Assembly: GCA_008973525.1 (NCBI GenBank)
Contig: WACJ01000183.1
Coordinates: 1 to 64,000, forward strand
Reading direction: 5' to 3'
DNA from: Stenopsyche tienmushanensis
Taxonomy: Eukaryota > Arthropoda > Insecta > Trichoptera > Stenopsychidae
Length of the DNA: 64,000 nt
This document shows, piece by piece, positions 1 to 10,399 of this stretch. The translations under genes were made by a program, and so were the position numbers. Numbering within the stretch: position 1 is the first letter of the stretch; each line of letters opens with the position of its first letter. The notes below the pieces were generated by a model that was not told where the DNA came from, made no database searches, and saw only the letters and a list, made by a program, of their open reading frames with translations.

Positions 1-342
1 ACAATGCGCGCGCTCCGGCTCCTCTCACTTACACATTCATCTCTCCCTTCTCTCTTTATTTTCCCAAAACGCCCCACCCACTTTTCCCCACATAAAAAGT
101 TAAATTTTCTTCTTCGCCAAATGATATTAAATTGTCTACCCTTCTTTCTCCTTTTCTTCTTTGAAAGTCCGCGTATTCTTGGAATACACTCACAGGTTGA
201 AAAGAAAGTAATTATTTCTTACATGTTGATAAATTCAAATTAATTATATTATATTTGAATACGATACTCATATTGCTTGTCAAATATATTAGATTTGGAT
301 GTCGATTTTTGTACATTATTCAAATAAAAAAAAACTACGACG
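1..342. other. AT-rich noncoding stretch, no gene seen
   Basis: The first 100 bases are pyrimidine-rich and the rest is AT-rich. The short open frames have no recognisable family motif and no convincing splice borders. Probably intronic or intergenic filler. Confidence 0.5.
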
Positions 343-429
343 TAGTCCCAGAAGTACCCGACTTAACAAAGAAAACACAAAAATTGCAAAAAATATCTTT
401 ATTTCTCAACATAGTTTCTATTCGATCTA
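343..429 (-). mobile_element. mariner terminal fragment (family F, copy 1)
   Basis: About 85 bases starting TAGTCCCAGAAGTACCCGAC match the left end of the larger mariner relic at 1448. On the minus strand the sequence covers the last transposase codons and the 3' end. Nothing of the rest of the element is present. The similarity to copy 2 is plain by eye; the assignment to mariner rests on copy 2. Confidence 0.55.
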
Positions 430-585
430 TTTGTAATGAAAGATTCCTCATTTTCTCATATCAAGTAGATTATATATTTAATCCATAGCCACTATTTTAA
501 ACTCCAAAGATAAAATCAATTTATCTATTTAATCTATTTAGAAATTTATCCACAAAAATTTTAGCGCGAAGATCATCTTCCGATG

Positions 586-992
586 ACTATCTTTTCTTTA
601 AAGTCCTTATGACGTCCATCAAAGCGCGAATCTTGATGTGTCATATCCGATGGCGGATATAGGGGATCTCCATAGGAGATCTTACTTGGGAAATGATTTA
701 ATGTGGTGGTTTCCCGTTGCTTTTCACACGTGGTAAAATAAGGATAGGATTATTTGGAAAAGTACGAGAGAAGAGAATCTATGAGTGAGTAGCAAATTTA
801 TCATTATATATAAATGATAATGTAATTATTGTTGCAAAATCACTCACTCATGGGCATCCAAATTTCAAATCCAGGAAATCAGTATAAACCTGAATCGAGA
901 CGATCGATCAGAAATATTAATATTTGGGATCCCCCAAATTTGTTGCTATGGTGAATTTTTTTCCTCAATCTGGAATTAAACCCGAACCTTTA
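586..992 (-). mobile_element. tRNA-derived SINE, 5'-truncated copy (S1)
   Basis: The body closely matches the complete SINE at 50443-50932. Shared landmarks are CCTTATGACGTCCATCAAAG, GGTGGTTTCCCGTTGC and the run around GACGATCGATCAGAAATATT. On the minus strand it retains a degraded B box (GGTTCGGGTTTAATTCC) at the right end but lacks the A box, so this copy is not transcribable as it stands. Bases 781-790 and 842-851 are perfect inverted 10-mers around a second, AT-rich stem, giving a long hairpin in the SINE body. Confidence 0.75.
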
Positions 993-1447
993 TAATACAT
1001 AAAAATATATTAATTGGCTGCAAAAGTATCCTAGCATTTTTTATTCGGTTGAATCGCATCAATAATTATGGACTGCAATTGAAATGTGTTAGCTTCCATG
1101 CATGATATCCGTTATGTTTATAATCACGCGGTGGAATGTCACAATTGAGTTAAATTACCTAACTTTTGTAGACAAATTCCGTTGTCTGAATGATTGCGGT
1201 GTACAGCCCATCTCTATGAAGTGTATTTCCGGATAATTGTGTAGATATTGTTGACATAGGTTCGGAAAAGTCTGCAGATAAAAAAGGTTTCAATAAAACA
1301 ACTGACAATGCGATGCGAAATGCGATATACGCGTTAAAGCTTTACAAATTTATTCTACAGCTTTAGTTGGTGATAATTTTTTTTAAATTATTTGAGATTA
1401 ATCATATATATTTATTTAATTTTACTACGTCATTATTGTTATGAGAA
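993..1447. other. unassigned AT-rich spacer
   Basis: No coding signal, paired termini or similarity to another part of the window was seen here. Confidence 0.45.
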
Positions 1448-2015
1448 TAGTCCCAGAAGTACCCGACATAACAAAGAAAATACAAAAATTTGCAATAAAA
1501 TATCTTTATTTCTCAACATGGTCTCTATTCGGTTTGATATGTTTTCCCAAGCGATGATCAATAGCTTCAATAACCTGTTTATGCCATCAATCGCCGATTG
1601 CACCTCTTCATTGTTAGCAAATTTCTTACCACCGAGCCATAGTTTATGAATATATAGTCATAATTTTTTGAATTCAAGAATAATCCGAGAGGGCTAAACC
1701 TAGTGAATAGAGTGCACGAGGAAACAATTCATACTTAAGGCGTCTTTTCACTTTAGGCGCCTCAAAAATAGGCTTTTTTCGGTTTTTTTTTTCGAAGATT
1801 TTCGCTAAAAATTATGAGATAAAATGGATCTTATGTAATAAACACATCTTTTAAGTACATGAATTTTTTTTTTATATTTTTGAACAATTATTATGATAAG
1901 ACAGTAGCATAGAAAAACCCGTGTAGAAATGTTATGCTCGTGGCTTGTTGATGGTATCTCCGAGATGGGTCATTTAAAACAAAAAAATAAAACAGTTTTA
2001 GATTCAGTATATCAG

Positions 2016-2179
2016 TGGCTATAGCGCATATCATCAGATTTTTGATATTCGCGAAAATAACAAAATGGCGCACGTTTTTCGAAAAAGTAAAAAAATAACG
2101 CGTTTTTTTTGCAGTTTTTTGTAAAAAAAAATTACTTGAAATCAAAATTTCAAAAATCTGATGATATGCGCTATAGCCA
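2016..2179. repeat. internal 30-bp inverted repeat of element A1
   Basis: Bases 2016-2045 and 2150-2179 are perfect reverse complements, separated by 104 bases. The same pair is present in A2 (26861-26890 with 26995-27024) and, with one mismatch, in A3 (60325-60354 with 60459-60488). It lies well inside the element, apart from the terminal repeats. Confidence 0.9.
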
Positions 2180-2284
2180 TAACTATGAAGAATATGTCAT
2201 TCAAATTTCATGACAATCTGCCGGATAGTTTCCGAAATTTCATCAACAAGCCACCGAAAAACCTTGTTTTGAGATAAACGCGTT

Positions 2285-2505
2285 TAAAGTTTTGGTTGCA
2301 GAAAAATTGCCCAGACACAGCTGTTGAAACACTCGTTGTTATTTTGGGTATTTCCTCCGAAGATCTTCATAAATTGGTTTCAAAACCTCGTGAACATCCT
2401 CAGCTAGAGCAGGAGGATGTTTAAAAGTTTCTATCTGATTGTTTTTCACCACTTTCTTGTACTTGCACCATGAGTCTGAACAATACGTATGCAGCTTGGT
2501 GCTCT
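2285..2505 (-). pseudogene. Mutator/Kolobok-like transposase fragment in A1
   Basis: About 70 residues of transposase are preserved in two reading frames. The first runs from LPKSTKLHTY through SDSWCKYKKVVKNN to LRRKYPK followed by a stop; a shift then gives NNNECFNSCVWAIFLQPK. The Trp-Cys and NxNExFN landmarks are typical of the C-terminal half of this DDE family. The catalytic core is absent, so this is a relic carried inside a non-autonomous element. Confidence 0.75.
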
Positions 2506-3270
2506 TAGGTAGTCACCTAACGGTCGCCCAAAAATGTAGTTAGACTCGTCCGATCTTTATGAAATTTCGATATAACATTTTTGAAGATATGTACTTTCAA
2601 AATTTAAAAAAAATAAAAATCGATTTTTTTAAATTTGTAAAGTGAGAAGACGCCTTAAACTCATTGATTTTGGCCATTGCGATAAACATTGTCATGATGA
2701 AACAACAACCTATTTTTGATAGATGCGGCCGTTTTGTTTTCAAACTAGTCATCGGAGATTCGAAGAGAAACTGTCGTGTCAATTTCTTCTATTTATTTTT
2801 ATGTCAATGACTACTATTGTTATGTGTTTGAATTTATCAACGAAGAAAACGCTCCTAAGTGGCTCAATTTTAGCCTTCTGACAGTTCGTGTGGCACTCAC
2901 TTGTCCAGCATTTGTATCTTTCCTCTTTCGACATTATTTTTGCCCTTTTCGAATTATTCTTACACAAAACGATCCTTCTCCGAATGCTCAGTTATTATTT
3001 CCACCTGCTTTTACTGCATTGTGTCCCAGTTTGAACTCATACAAAAAGCTAGCGGTTTTTTTTGTTGACGTTATTATTTTGAAAGTCATTGAAAACAATA
3101 GCAATAGCCAAAATAACTCAATATTTAAAGGCAATTAAACTTTTTTCAATTTCCAATAGTCGAACTTATACCTCCCTCAATCATGGTTGATCTTTGACTG
3201 ATTGGGTCTGCAAATTATATAAGTTTGAGAGCCGTTGCCCTACATATTTCGTTTCAACCGATTGAAAATA

Positions 3271-4375
3271 TTAGGTTGATGCATAAATAACGTCGTATTT
3301 TTTAGACAAAAAACGTTAATATTTAAAAAAAAACTTTAATGAAATAACCACTTATGTATAATTCCCATTATTGCTAATGACTATCTCCTATCGTTCTGTC
3401 AACTTAATCCCATTAGAATAAAAACTTGCGGGTTTTGATGCAAAAAACGTGTCTAGTGCTGTTTTCATCCCATCTATTGTATTCAGTTTTTTCCCGTTTA
3501 AATAATTTTGTAGCGATAAAAACAAGTAAAAATCAGAAAATGCTAAGTCTGGAAAATAAGGAGGATGCTTTAAGACATCCTTATTATGCTCCTTTAATTT
3601 ATACTGTGTCACCATTGCATTGTCGTGATGGAAGACGACGCCCTTGCGATTGATTAGTTAAGGTCGATTTTTACGATTTCCCATTATATATATCCAATAA
3701 TATTCCTCAGCATTAATTGTTTAATTAGGTTGCAATAACTCAAAAGAGTAAGGCATTTCATATCCCACCAAATACAAAGCATTTTTTAATGAAGTTCTGC
3801 CTTGGGGGTGATTAATAGGACTTGTCTTGACTTGGAACAGTGTCGCTTCCTAATTTGTCATCCCTTGTCACTAGTCGATGTAAAATGTCAATGTTTTTGT
3901 CTAGCACACAAAGAAACACATGTAGCAACCCGGTCTAGCAAGTTTACGGGTGATTTGCCCAAAGGTCGTACTTGGAAACTATTCCAATGTGATTCAAGAT
4001 GCCTCACCGCCATAGATTGATTGTTATCCGTGTTCATTGCAATGTTTGTGACTTTTCTTTCTACATCAGCTGTTGATAAAAGCCCAGATCTGAATTTAGC
4101 AAACCTATTGTTACTGCATATGTTTTTGGTGGCCACTGTTGCATTATGGCTTTTATTAAATTCAAAAAGTAAACAATGTCGAATATGTACGCTTTTCTCT
4201 AACATTTTAAAAATTTACAAGGGCTCTGTATAACTCGACCGTTGATGATAGAACATTTTTTCTCATAGAAGAAACCCTCTTTTATATAATACAAAGGCAA
4301 AGTTAAGCACAGTTGTTTAAAAATAATATATCTTAGTATATGTAAAAATACGAAATTTTTTATGCATTAACCTAA
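3271..4375 (-). mobile_element. mariner element with both inverted termini, dead
   Basis: Left end TTAGGTTGATGCATAAATAA and right end (reverse complement) TTAGGTTAATGCATAAAAAA form terminal inverted repeats of about 30 bp, bordered by TA on both sides (3269-3270, 4376-4377). The minus strand encodes mariner transposase pieces. The N-terminal part spans 4205 down to about 3890 and begins MLEKSVHIRHCLLFEFNKSH. LVTRDDK carries the first Asp, GVVFHHDNAM the second, and HPPYFPDLAFSDFYLF the third. Frameshifts separate the parts, and the second-to-third Asp spacing is shorter than the usual 34 residues because about four residues are lost. The length is near the usual 1.3 kb. Confidence 0.9.
3388..3650 (-). 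pseudogene. mariner transposase C-terminal fragment
   Basis: A continuous frame from KGVVFHHDNAM to FYSNGIKLTER carries two of the three catalytic Asp residues. It ends in the FFASKP...FYSNGI...LTER tail typical of mariner. It lacks the N-terminal DNA-binding part in the same frame. Confidence 0.85.
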
Positions 4376-4744
4376 TAATTTGGGTGTCATTTTTTTTAAT
4401 GAAAATGTAAATTATTAACTAAATATCACCATATGTACATTCGATCCTGGAATTTCACGTTCAAGTTTGTTTTTAAGTCCAGTACGGGACTTTCTTTCAT
4501 CTTGCCAGGGTGTGATATGAGTTCTGTGCTAATAATAACAGGCATTAAATACAAATGATGTAACATCCTCAGTAATTAGTTTATTTTTGGGTTTTTACTT
4601 ATTGTTAATAAAGTACTCTTAAAAATATTATTATTGATCATATCACAGTCTCAATTCTCACGGATCAACAGGGATTGAATTGTATAATTTAAAAAAAAGG
4701 CATCCTTTGTTATCGTCAAGGCATCGCAATTAAGACTCAACAAT

Positions 4745-5165
4745 AGGCAGTGATGAAGCGGTGCGTGTTTATTCGTCATGACCTTAAAAGGACAGGGGAA
4801 GTTCCGGTTACGGTAGCTCCGAGCAGATGGATCTTCTGGAAGTGTCGGTCATGGTTCGATTCCGGGATGTCCCAGGACACGCGTCCTGGAACAATAAGGC
4901 GCGCGACCCCGGCAGGGCTCCTCTTTCGGCGCGCGCCACCAACAAAGGGCTGCAATAAATCTGGGTAGCGATCGTTTGCTCGATTGTTGTCAAACATGCG
5001 AAAGGGCTCGGAACCACTCGAGCGGTACCCCGCACCACCGATTAACATATTATGGCGATCATCCTTATTTTTATTACTGCCACGTGGAACGACATAGATC
5101 AGACGACACGTGTGTTCTCTCATTCAATTGGACGACTCGCACTTTTTGTCCAGCGCTGAAACAAC
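4745..5165. promoter_or_regulatory. CpG-rich island, possible regulatory element
   Basis: Compositionally distinct from the AT-rich surroundings, with no transposon signature and no open frame that resembles a protein. It contains the inverted repeat near 4870-4890 and CACGTG/ACACGTG motifs near 5080-5112. A regulatory role is inference from composition only. Confidence 0.25.
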
Positions 5166-5680
5166 CTAATCAACAAAACTATTCAGTGCATAGACGATGT
5201 TAAAAGGCATTAAAAACTGATGATATTACAGCTTTACTTTGATTAAGATGACTCAAAAACAGTATTTCGCAATATTTTTCATAGTACGAATACCCTACAA
5301 AATATTAAAAAAATAAAAATGTTGTGTAATTTGGAAAAATACAGTTTAATATCGAAAAATACCAATCTATAATTCAAGATACGTATATTGCCTGAGGTTT
5401 TTTAGTATGCCATTTCACTTCATTAGAGTTGTCAAGTCTTTAATAATTTATATAACGTATTATTTGAAGATTGTTACTTTCTAAAAATGATATGGATTTG
5501 ACAATGGTGACGCCAACACTGTGTCATCCTGCGAACTTATTGAGTGATTTTTCACTATTAGGACATACCACATGAACATTCAGAATACACAGGTGAGAAT
5601 TAAAACGCCATGACTTTTACAAAACAATACATTTAATCAAATTAATATCCATTTAATAAAGGCCGCATTTTTAGAATCAA

Positions 5681-5743
5681 TAAGTTTTTCAAACCGGTTA
5701 AAAAACCGGTAAAATTCGGTTGGAGAGAGCTGACCAATAAGGT
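5681..5743 (-). repeat. hAT-like terminal fragment (CAG-CTCT type)
   Basis: Read on the minus strand it begins CAGCTCTCTCCAACCGAA and continues with ACCGG-rich sequence. Similar CAGnGCT...AACCGA...ACCG sequences occur at 15203, 19745, 44148 and 51380. The group resembles degraded hAT ends, but no paired end or 8-bp duplication was found. Confidence 0.3.
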
Positions 5744-5788
5744 GAATGTGGTAAAATCTCATAATTTAAAAAAATGGTCATCCATAAT

Positions 5789-6640
5789 TAGGGAATCCAA
5801 TCCCGAGCCAAAATTTCGATCCCGGGATCTCATTAGACAATCCCGGGACCAGTTCCGGGATCCCGGGATTGGGATTTTCAATATTTTAAGAAATTACCTT
5901 TATGAATTTGATCAAAAATTACTAATAAGTCCAAAGAATTTTATTTATTTAAGAAAAGATAAAAATACAATTCAAAAATAGATAAATAAAACACTAAAAA
6001 ATTCAAATATTATTTTAAAAATATGCCCGAAGTAACATTAACATTAAACATTAGTGTTTCGTCATTTAGTTTGGATCTGATTTTGGAAGTCAGACAACTT
6101 GCTGCTGAAAATGCACGCTCAGCTTCCACACTCGTTGGAGGTATCGTCATCAGATATTTAAATGCTAGTTCGAGTTTATGACCACATTTTCGTATAACAA
6201 CAAAATTTTCTGCTGAGACACGGACTAAAAATCGCAAAATTCCCGATTTCCCGACAAATTATTTATTTCCGTCGCTGCAGATGAATACTTATATACTATA
6301 ATACTTTGACGTGATTCGTGATTATATTACGGAGGGATACAAAAATTCTGAACCCCGTATCTATTATATTTCATATCGATATTCCCATTATTCGTCGAGG
6401 TGTAGTAAATACATCACCGATAGGGAAAGGTTACTATGTATAACAATTTGAAAAACATACATCTACGCTATATATGTATACATAGATTAGACAGTCACTG
6501 CTCCTATGCGTCGCCTAAGTTCGCCAATTAGTAATTACGCCACTGTTTTCAAGCGTCCAGATTTCGTCGGGAATGTCTCGATTTAGTAGCCTTCATCGTG
6601 TTGATGAGGTGTACGATTTCTGTTAGATAAAAATTTACAA
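5789..6640 (-). mobile_element. hAT element B1, right end lost
   Basis: The left terminus TAGGGAATCCAATCCCGAGC matches copy B2 and is followed by multiple ATCCCGGGAT palindromes. The minus strand encodes the hAT C-terminal dimerisation region. Similarity to B2 stops at about 6640, where a mariner fragment begins, so the right terminus is missing. Confidence 0.82.
6010..6237 (-). pseudogene. hAT transposase C-terminal dimerisation fragment
   Basis: The frame includes LELAFKYLMTIPPTSVEAERAFSAASCLTSKIRS, quoted here only as PPTSVEAERAFSAASCL plus its flanks. This is the conserved hAT dimerisation (hATC) motif, followed by RSKLNDETL. Only about 75 residues survive of a protein that is normally 500-700 residues. 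B2 and B3 carry the same region. Confidence 0.85.
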
Positions 6641-6935
6641 ACAAGTACTCGAACTGTTGTATGTGGATAAACTTCCACGATGGCTTTTATATCTTCACCA
6701 CTAACGACGTTTTTGGGTCTTTATGAAGGCTCCAAGGATTTTTGTGCCATTTTTTAATGTTACCCTCATAAACTAAGTATTTTCCGAAAGCTTTCTTGAT
6801 ATTTTATCTACTTTATTTAGCCTTTATTTAATACGGTCGATCTTTGACTAACTGAAATTCCGACCCTTCATGTGGTATGCCTCAATAGTAACATCACGAA
6901 TTGCAGCAATATTAAACGTCATTTTATTGGAAATT
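6641..6935 (-). pseudogene. mariner-like N-terminal relic
   Basis: Minus-strand reading gives an initial MTFNIAAIRDVTIEAY near 6925, then WHKNPWSLHKD near 6740 and KNVVSGEDIKAIVEVYPH near 6700. These fit the helix-turn-helix and linker of a mariner-type transposase (compare ...LIEADPHTTVREL). A one-base shift separates the last two parts. No termini were found, and the match is weaker than the other mariners here. Confidence 0.5.
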
Positions 6936-8299
6936 ATCTAAAAAAAATTAAGAAAGATGCATTAAGAACGGTTCATATTTTCGAACTGCAGTATCCCCTG
7001 AAATTTATTCTTCACCTGTGCTGAATTTTATCGCAATATTGACCTTCATCGTTGATTATATATAAATCTAATGTCAAATGCTATAAATGTTATTAATAAG
7101 TTATCATCTCTGAATATAGACATTATAATTCGTACCAGGATTCGATACAGATAATATTTACTCTTAAGTAGAATATATTCCCATCAGTTGGAGTCGAATT
7201 GTTGTCTCGTCGGGAATTAATGGTAGTCTTGATTTATAGCCGGGATGCTGGCCGTGCATTGTTTGGCACGTGTGAATCTGGCATTCAGTTATACTTTCGA
7301 ACCCCAATGATTTTGTTTGAAATTTCATCCAGTCATCCATGTCGCTCTTACTGGCTCGTACTGCTTGACAACAAAGAATATGTATCCAGACACAAAGAGG
7401 ATCGTTTATTTACTTTTGGACATATTTTATGCGTCAATTACTTCCCATAAATATTTAAAAAATGTGCCAAAAGATACGAATTGAAATATTAGCTAAAAAT
7501 GAAGACTCTATGTAATTTTCAATTAACAGGTTATCTGCATTCATCAAGTTTAATACAATGATTTGAAACGTATTGGGATGATTTCAGCATTTAATGACAA
7601 TTTTAAATGCTTATGAAGTAGGTATATTTTTTGATTAAGTCAATGAATACTGAATATAATTTTTGCACTTATGGCTAAAATGAGTAGATATTACGAATAT
7701 CATATTATTAAATCATCATTGACAGCATATTTATTTATATAAATAAAAGAGATATTTCAAAAATGATCAGTAGTTCACTAATGCATAAAGGGATCGTTCC
7801 TGATGTTTGCGCAAATAGCGACCCCTAGGGGAGTAATGGTCTGAAGGAGGAGTTTATTACAGGGTTGGGCACTTGCAGTGTTTATATGCGAGTAGTTTTC
7901 GCCACATTTGACTTTGTAAATATGTTTCGGGGCTTTAATGTTAAATCATAATTGAATAACATTATAAGCGAGTAGGGTGTGTCGACTCTTAGATAGTCGG
8001 GTGTCGGGTTACTGTGGGGGAATCACATGGGGCCCGTGACGAATTTCATGGGATTTCCCAGAGCGACAAAATTGAATGCGATCAATGCTAACAATATATT
8101 TAAAATAAACGATGAGATGCTGTTTTTTTTAACATAAGCATTTTTTGATAGAAAATCATTGATAGTCAAAATGATCCAAAATTGTATGAAAAAATACGGT
8201 TGATTTAATTAAAATAGAAACATATTTAATTAAAATTAATTTTAAAAGAACGTCCATATAAAAGCTATAAGCTAATGTGTTGAACATGACTTTAAATAG
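6936..8299. other. noncoding stretch, no gene seen
   Basis: AT-rich with a moderately G+C-richer part at about 7790-8060. The frames at 7199-7450 have no family resemblance. No repeats shared with the rest of the window were noticed. Confidence 0.4.
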
Positions 8300-8985
8300 G
8301 TCCTCACTAGGGAATTCAATCCTGAGCCAAAATTTCGATCCCGAGATTTCAGGATTGCATTAGATCATCCCGGGATCAGTCCCGGAATCCTGGTACTGGA
8401 ATTTTCAATAGTTTAAGAAATTATATTGATACATCGAGTGTTTCGTCATTTAGTCTGGATCTGATTTTGGAAGCCAAACAACTTGCTGCTGAAAATGCGC
8501 ACTCAGCCTCCACATTCGTTGGAGGTATCGTCATCAGATATTTAATTGCTAGTTCGAGTTGATGACTGATTCGTAGTTATATTACGAAGGAATACAAAAA
8601 TTCTGAACCCCGTATCTATTATATTTCATATCGATATTCCCATTATTAGAGTTTAAGTGTAGTAAATACATCACCGGTGGGGAAAGATTAATATAACAAT
8701 TTGAAAAACATATATGTACTGTATATATGTATGCATAGATTAAACAGTTACTGCTCCTAGGCGTCGCCTAAGTTCACCAATTAGTAGTTACGCCACTGTT
8801 TCCAAGCGTCCAGATTTCGGCGGGAATGTATCGATTTAGTAGCCTTGAACGTGCTGGTGAGGTGTACGATTTCTGTTAGATAAAAATTTCAATCCCGAAT
8901 TTTTCGGGATTATGTTTACTAATCCCGGGATTCATGAGCAGCTAAAACTGTCCGGGATCCCGGGATTGGATTCCCTAGTCCTAAC
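8300..8985. repeat. 8-bp target duplication flanking B2
   Basis: GTCCTCAC at 8300-8307 and GTCCTAAC at 8978-8985 flank the element and match at 7 of 8 positions, the length expected for hAT insertion. Confidence 0.8.
8308..8977 (-). mobile_element. hAT element B2, internally deleted
   Basis: Both inverted termini are present (left TAGGGAATTCAATCCTGAGC, right ending GGGATTGGATTCCCTA), with an 8-bp target duplication. It is 670 bp long, so it is a deletion derivative. On the minus strand at about 8430-8570 the hATC motif is visible in degraded form (PPTNVEAECAFSAASCL), where an Arg of the usual EAERxFS motif is replaced. The termini are rich in ATCCCGGGAT palindromes, likely transposase binding sites by analogy. 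Confidence 0.9.
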
Positions 8986-9176
8986 ATTCTAATGGACATC
9001 CACTATTTCAAATTATCGATAGACTTCAATAAAACACGATTGTTTTGCTTTCTAATAGACTGCTGGATCCAGCATGCATCCATCCATCTATCGTTTACTT
9101 GTCTGTGAATTTTTCTGCACATCCAAAATCATTTGTCAAGATTTTGTTGATAATTCATTATTTTTATGGATTTCAG

Positions 9177-9260
9177 GGGGCGATAAATTGGGCAGTGGTC
9201 TTATGAAAAGCTATGGATCTTCTACCTTATCAGAATCATTCCGGAATCCAAAATGTACAG
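9177..9260 (+). CDS. internal coding exon, 84 nt, phase 1 to 1 (unrecognised gene)
   Basis: An acceptor (TTTTTATGGATTTCAG ending at 9176) and a consensus donor (GTAAGT at 9261) bound an 84-base segment that is open in phase 1. It encodes GDKLGSGLMKSYGSSTLSES and continues FRNPKCT. The exon length is divisible by three, so it can be included or skipped without changing frame. The peptide is Ser/Gly-rich and I do not recognise it. The exons at 47990 and 62813 have the same phase pattern and strand, which suggests one gene with cassette exons, but no linking transcript can be seen. The main doubt is that an 84-base open segment with good borders can arise by chance in 64 kb. Confidence 0.5.
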
Positions 9261-9344
9261 GTAAGTGGTCGTCGTCCAACCTATTAATTTCTATTGTTGT
9301 GCTCGATCGATGTCGAAATGGGGCTTTTCAAAATTATAGCGGCT

Positions 9345-9780
9345 TCGTTTCGGTGTGCGCGCAGGGGTAGCAAAGCGGCGCTCATCGTAAGGGCGGTACG
9401 CGATTGTGCTTTTATTCCATTATTGGGACGGGGGGAGGCTTTCATCTTTTATGGTACCATACTCTTAGGGATGATCCCAGTCGTTTTGCGAACCGTGAAG
9501 TCATTAATCATCGCCCCCCGCTGGTGACGTCACCGAAGGCGAGATAATGCCAGATAACAGCCATCTTCATCCCCGTCTGTATATCTTGGAGGAGTCATCA
9601 AGTTGCTGGAGGTCTCCACGGTCTTTCACGTTCAACTCACCCCAGGGTCGATATTAATTATTCGCTTAGTCTTTGTCCTCGAACGAAGGTTAACGAGGTC
9701 GATTGTTACTTCGGGTGGTTAATAGCAATTTCGATCATTAAGCGCTTTTTCGTTTTGCCGACATTAATTATCGCACAAAG
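9345..9780. promoter_or_regulatory. candidate intronic regulatory island with CRE palindrome
   Basis: This segment just downstream of the exon is richer in CpG than its surroundings. It contains the perfect 12-bp palindrome GGTGACGTCACC at 9523-9534 (a full TGACGTCA CRE/ATF site) and several ATTAAT homeodomain-type motifs near 9650 and 9765. Function is inferred from motif content only. Confidence 0.35.
9523..9534. promoter_or_regulatory. CRE-like perfect palindrome
   Basis: GGTGACGTCACC is self-complementary over 12 bases and contains TGACGTCA, the CREB/ATF consensus. A second TGACGTCA lies at 40836-40843. Confidence 0.4.
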
Positions 9781-10331
9781 TGAATTATGCTAGATTTATT
9801 TTGAGGCTCACTTTAAATAGACCAACCTATTATTCATTTAAATTGACTGCTGATAAATAGGGGAAAGTAGAAATTCAAATTGTGAGTATTATAATATTTT
9901 CGTTCTTCCGTAAATCAAACGTAATTGACACGTAAACGCGATGATTAGCGATTTTGAAAAGAAATCTAGAAAGAGTAGTTGTTATTAAATTTTATATGAA
10001 TACAACAATGCCTCTGAAAGTCTTGCTAATCCCAAATGTTCGAAACCAGACTTGTTAATATGTCGTTATGCATAATAACATACATTCGTTTTTGTAGCAT
10101 TATGTCTATTGTATATTTTTTTCCACATTTTCTGATCTTGTAGTTTGCAAAGTTTTCCAAAAATTAACTAAAAATCAGTGTCTAAATGAAAAACTATCCA
10201 TTTCTTATAAATTAAAATTTTAATTCTATTTAACTTGGCCTGGGGTACACTTTATTACCGATTTTAAAAAATTGGACCGCAATAGATCCTGACTATGTGG
10301 ACATATGCTGTGCATTAGTAGTACTGTGGTG

Positions 10332-10399
10332 CAGCGGTTCTTAAACTTATGTAGTCCGCGGACCCCCTTTTGAGCAAAATTTTTTTCGCAGACCTCCTC
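10332..10399 (+). mobile_element. hAT-like MITE fragment C1
   Basis: Begins CAGCGGTTCTTAAACTTATG and continues GTAGTCCGCGGACCCCC, the same end as the complete copies C2 and C3. Similarity stops where the D1 repeat starts (TTAA at 10400), so D1 may have inserted into C1, or the two may have been joined by deletion. Confidence 0.7.

Larger units (their letters stand above)
1735..2658 (-). mobile_element. TTAA-target DNA element A1, Mutator/Kolobok-like
   Basis: Both ends read TTAAGGCGTCTTYTCACTTT in inverted orientation, and TTAA is present at each border, so the element is 924 bp including both TTAA copies. The minus strand retains a transposase fragment at about 2285-2505, in two frames: SDSWCKYKKVVKNN, LKPIYEDLRRKYPK, then NNNECFNSCVWA. 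This is the SWCKYQ...NPNESFN region of the Mutator-like/Kolobok transposase family. TTAA duplication fits Kolobok (or piggyBac) rather than classic MULEs. An 84-codon minus-strand frame at 1891-2145 is shared with A2 but looks like noncoding element body. Confidence 0.85.
1448..3095 (-). pseudogene. mariner transposase relic interrupted by a TTAA element
   Basis: Minus-strand reading gives mariner landmarks in order. FLYEFKLGHNAVKAGG near 3030-3065 is the N-terminal helix-turn-helix region. LLFHHDNV near 2700 carries the second catalytic Asp. MAKINE and then KYELFPRALYS flank the site of element A1. WLGGKKFANNEEVQSAIDG lies near 1600, and a C-terminal DHVEK-stop near 1515. Several frameshifts and stops break it, and the third-Asp box is degraded (SLGLALSD in place of PDLAPSD). 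The left end carries the AGTCCCAGAAGTACCCGAC terminus; I did not find the right terminus before 3270. It cannot encode a working transposase. Confidence 0.82.
4378..5788. other. noncoding stretch with a CpG-rich patch
   Basis: Mostly AT-rich with no gene. The central part, about 4745-5165, is clearly richer in G+C and CpG; it contains a 7-bp inverted repeat CCAGGAC-ACGC-GTCCTGG and two ACGTG E-box-like sites. Bases 5681-5743 resemble hAT-like ends (see separate entry). No transcript structure could be supported. Confidence 0.4.
9261..10331. other. putative intron with CpG-rich start
   Basis: Follows the exon donor. Bases about 9345-9780 are compositionally distinct and CpG-richer; the remainder is AT-rich. 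No further exon or transposon was recognised. Confidence 0.4.

Noticed and set aside
1891..2145. 84-codon minus-strand frame in A1, also open in A2
   Set aside because: Conserved only because A1 and A2 are nearly identical copies; it covers AT-rich element body, is not kept in A3 and resembles no protein.
4840..4880. Possible tRNA: GGTTCGATTCC-type B box in a G+C-rich patch
   Set aside because: The flanking bases do not form a T stem or an acceptor stem and no proper A box sits at tRNA spacing.
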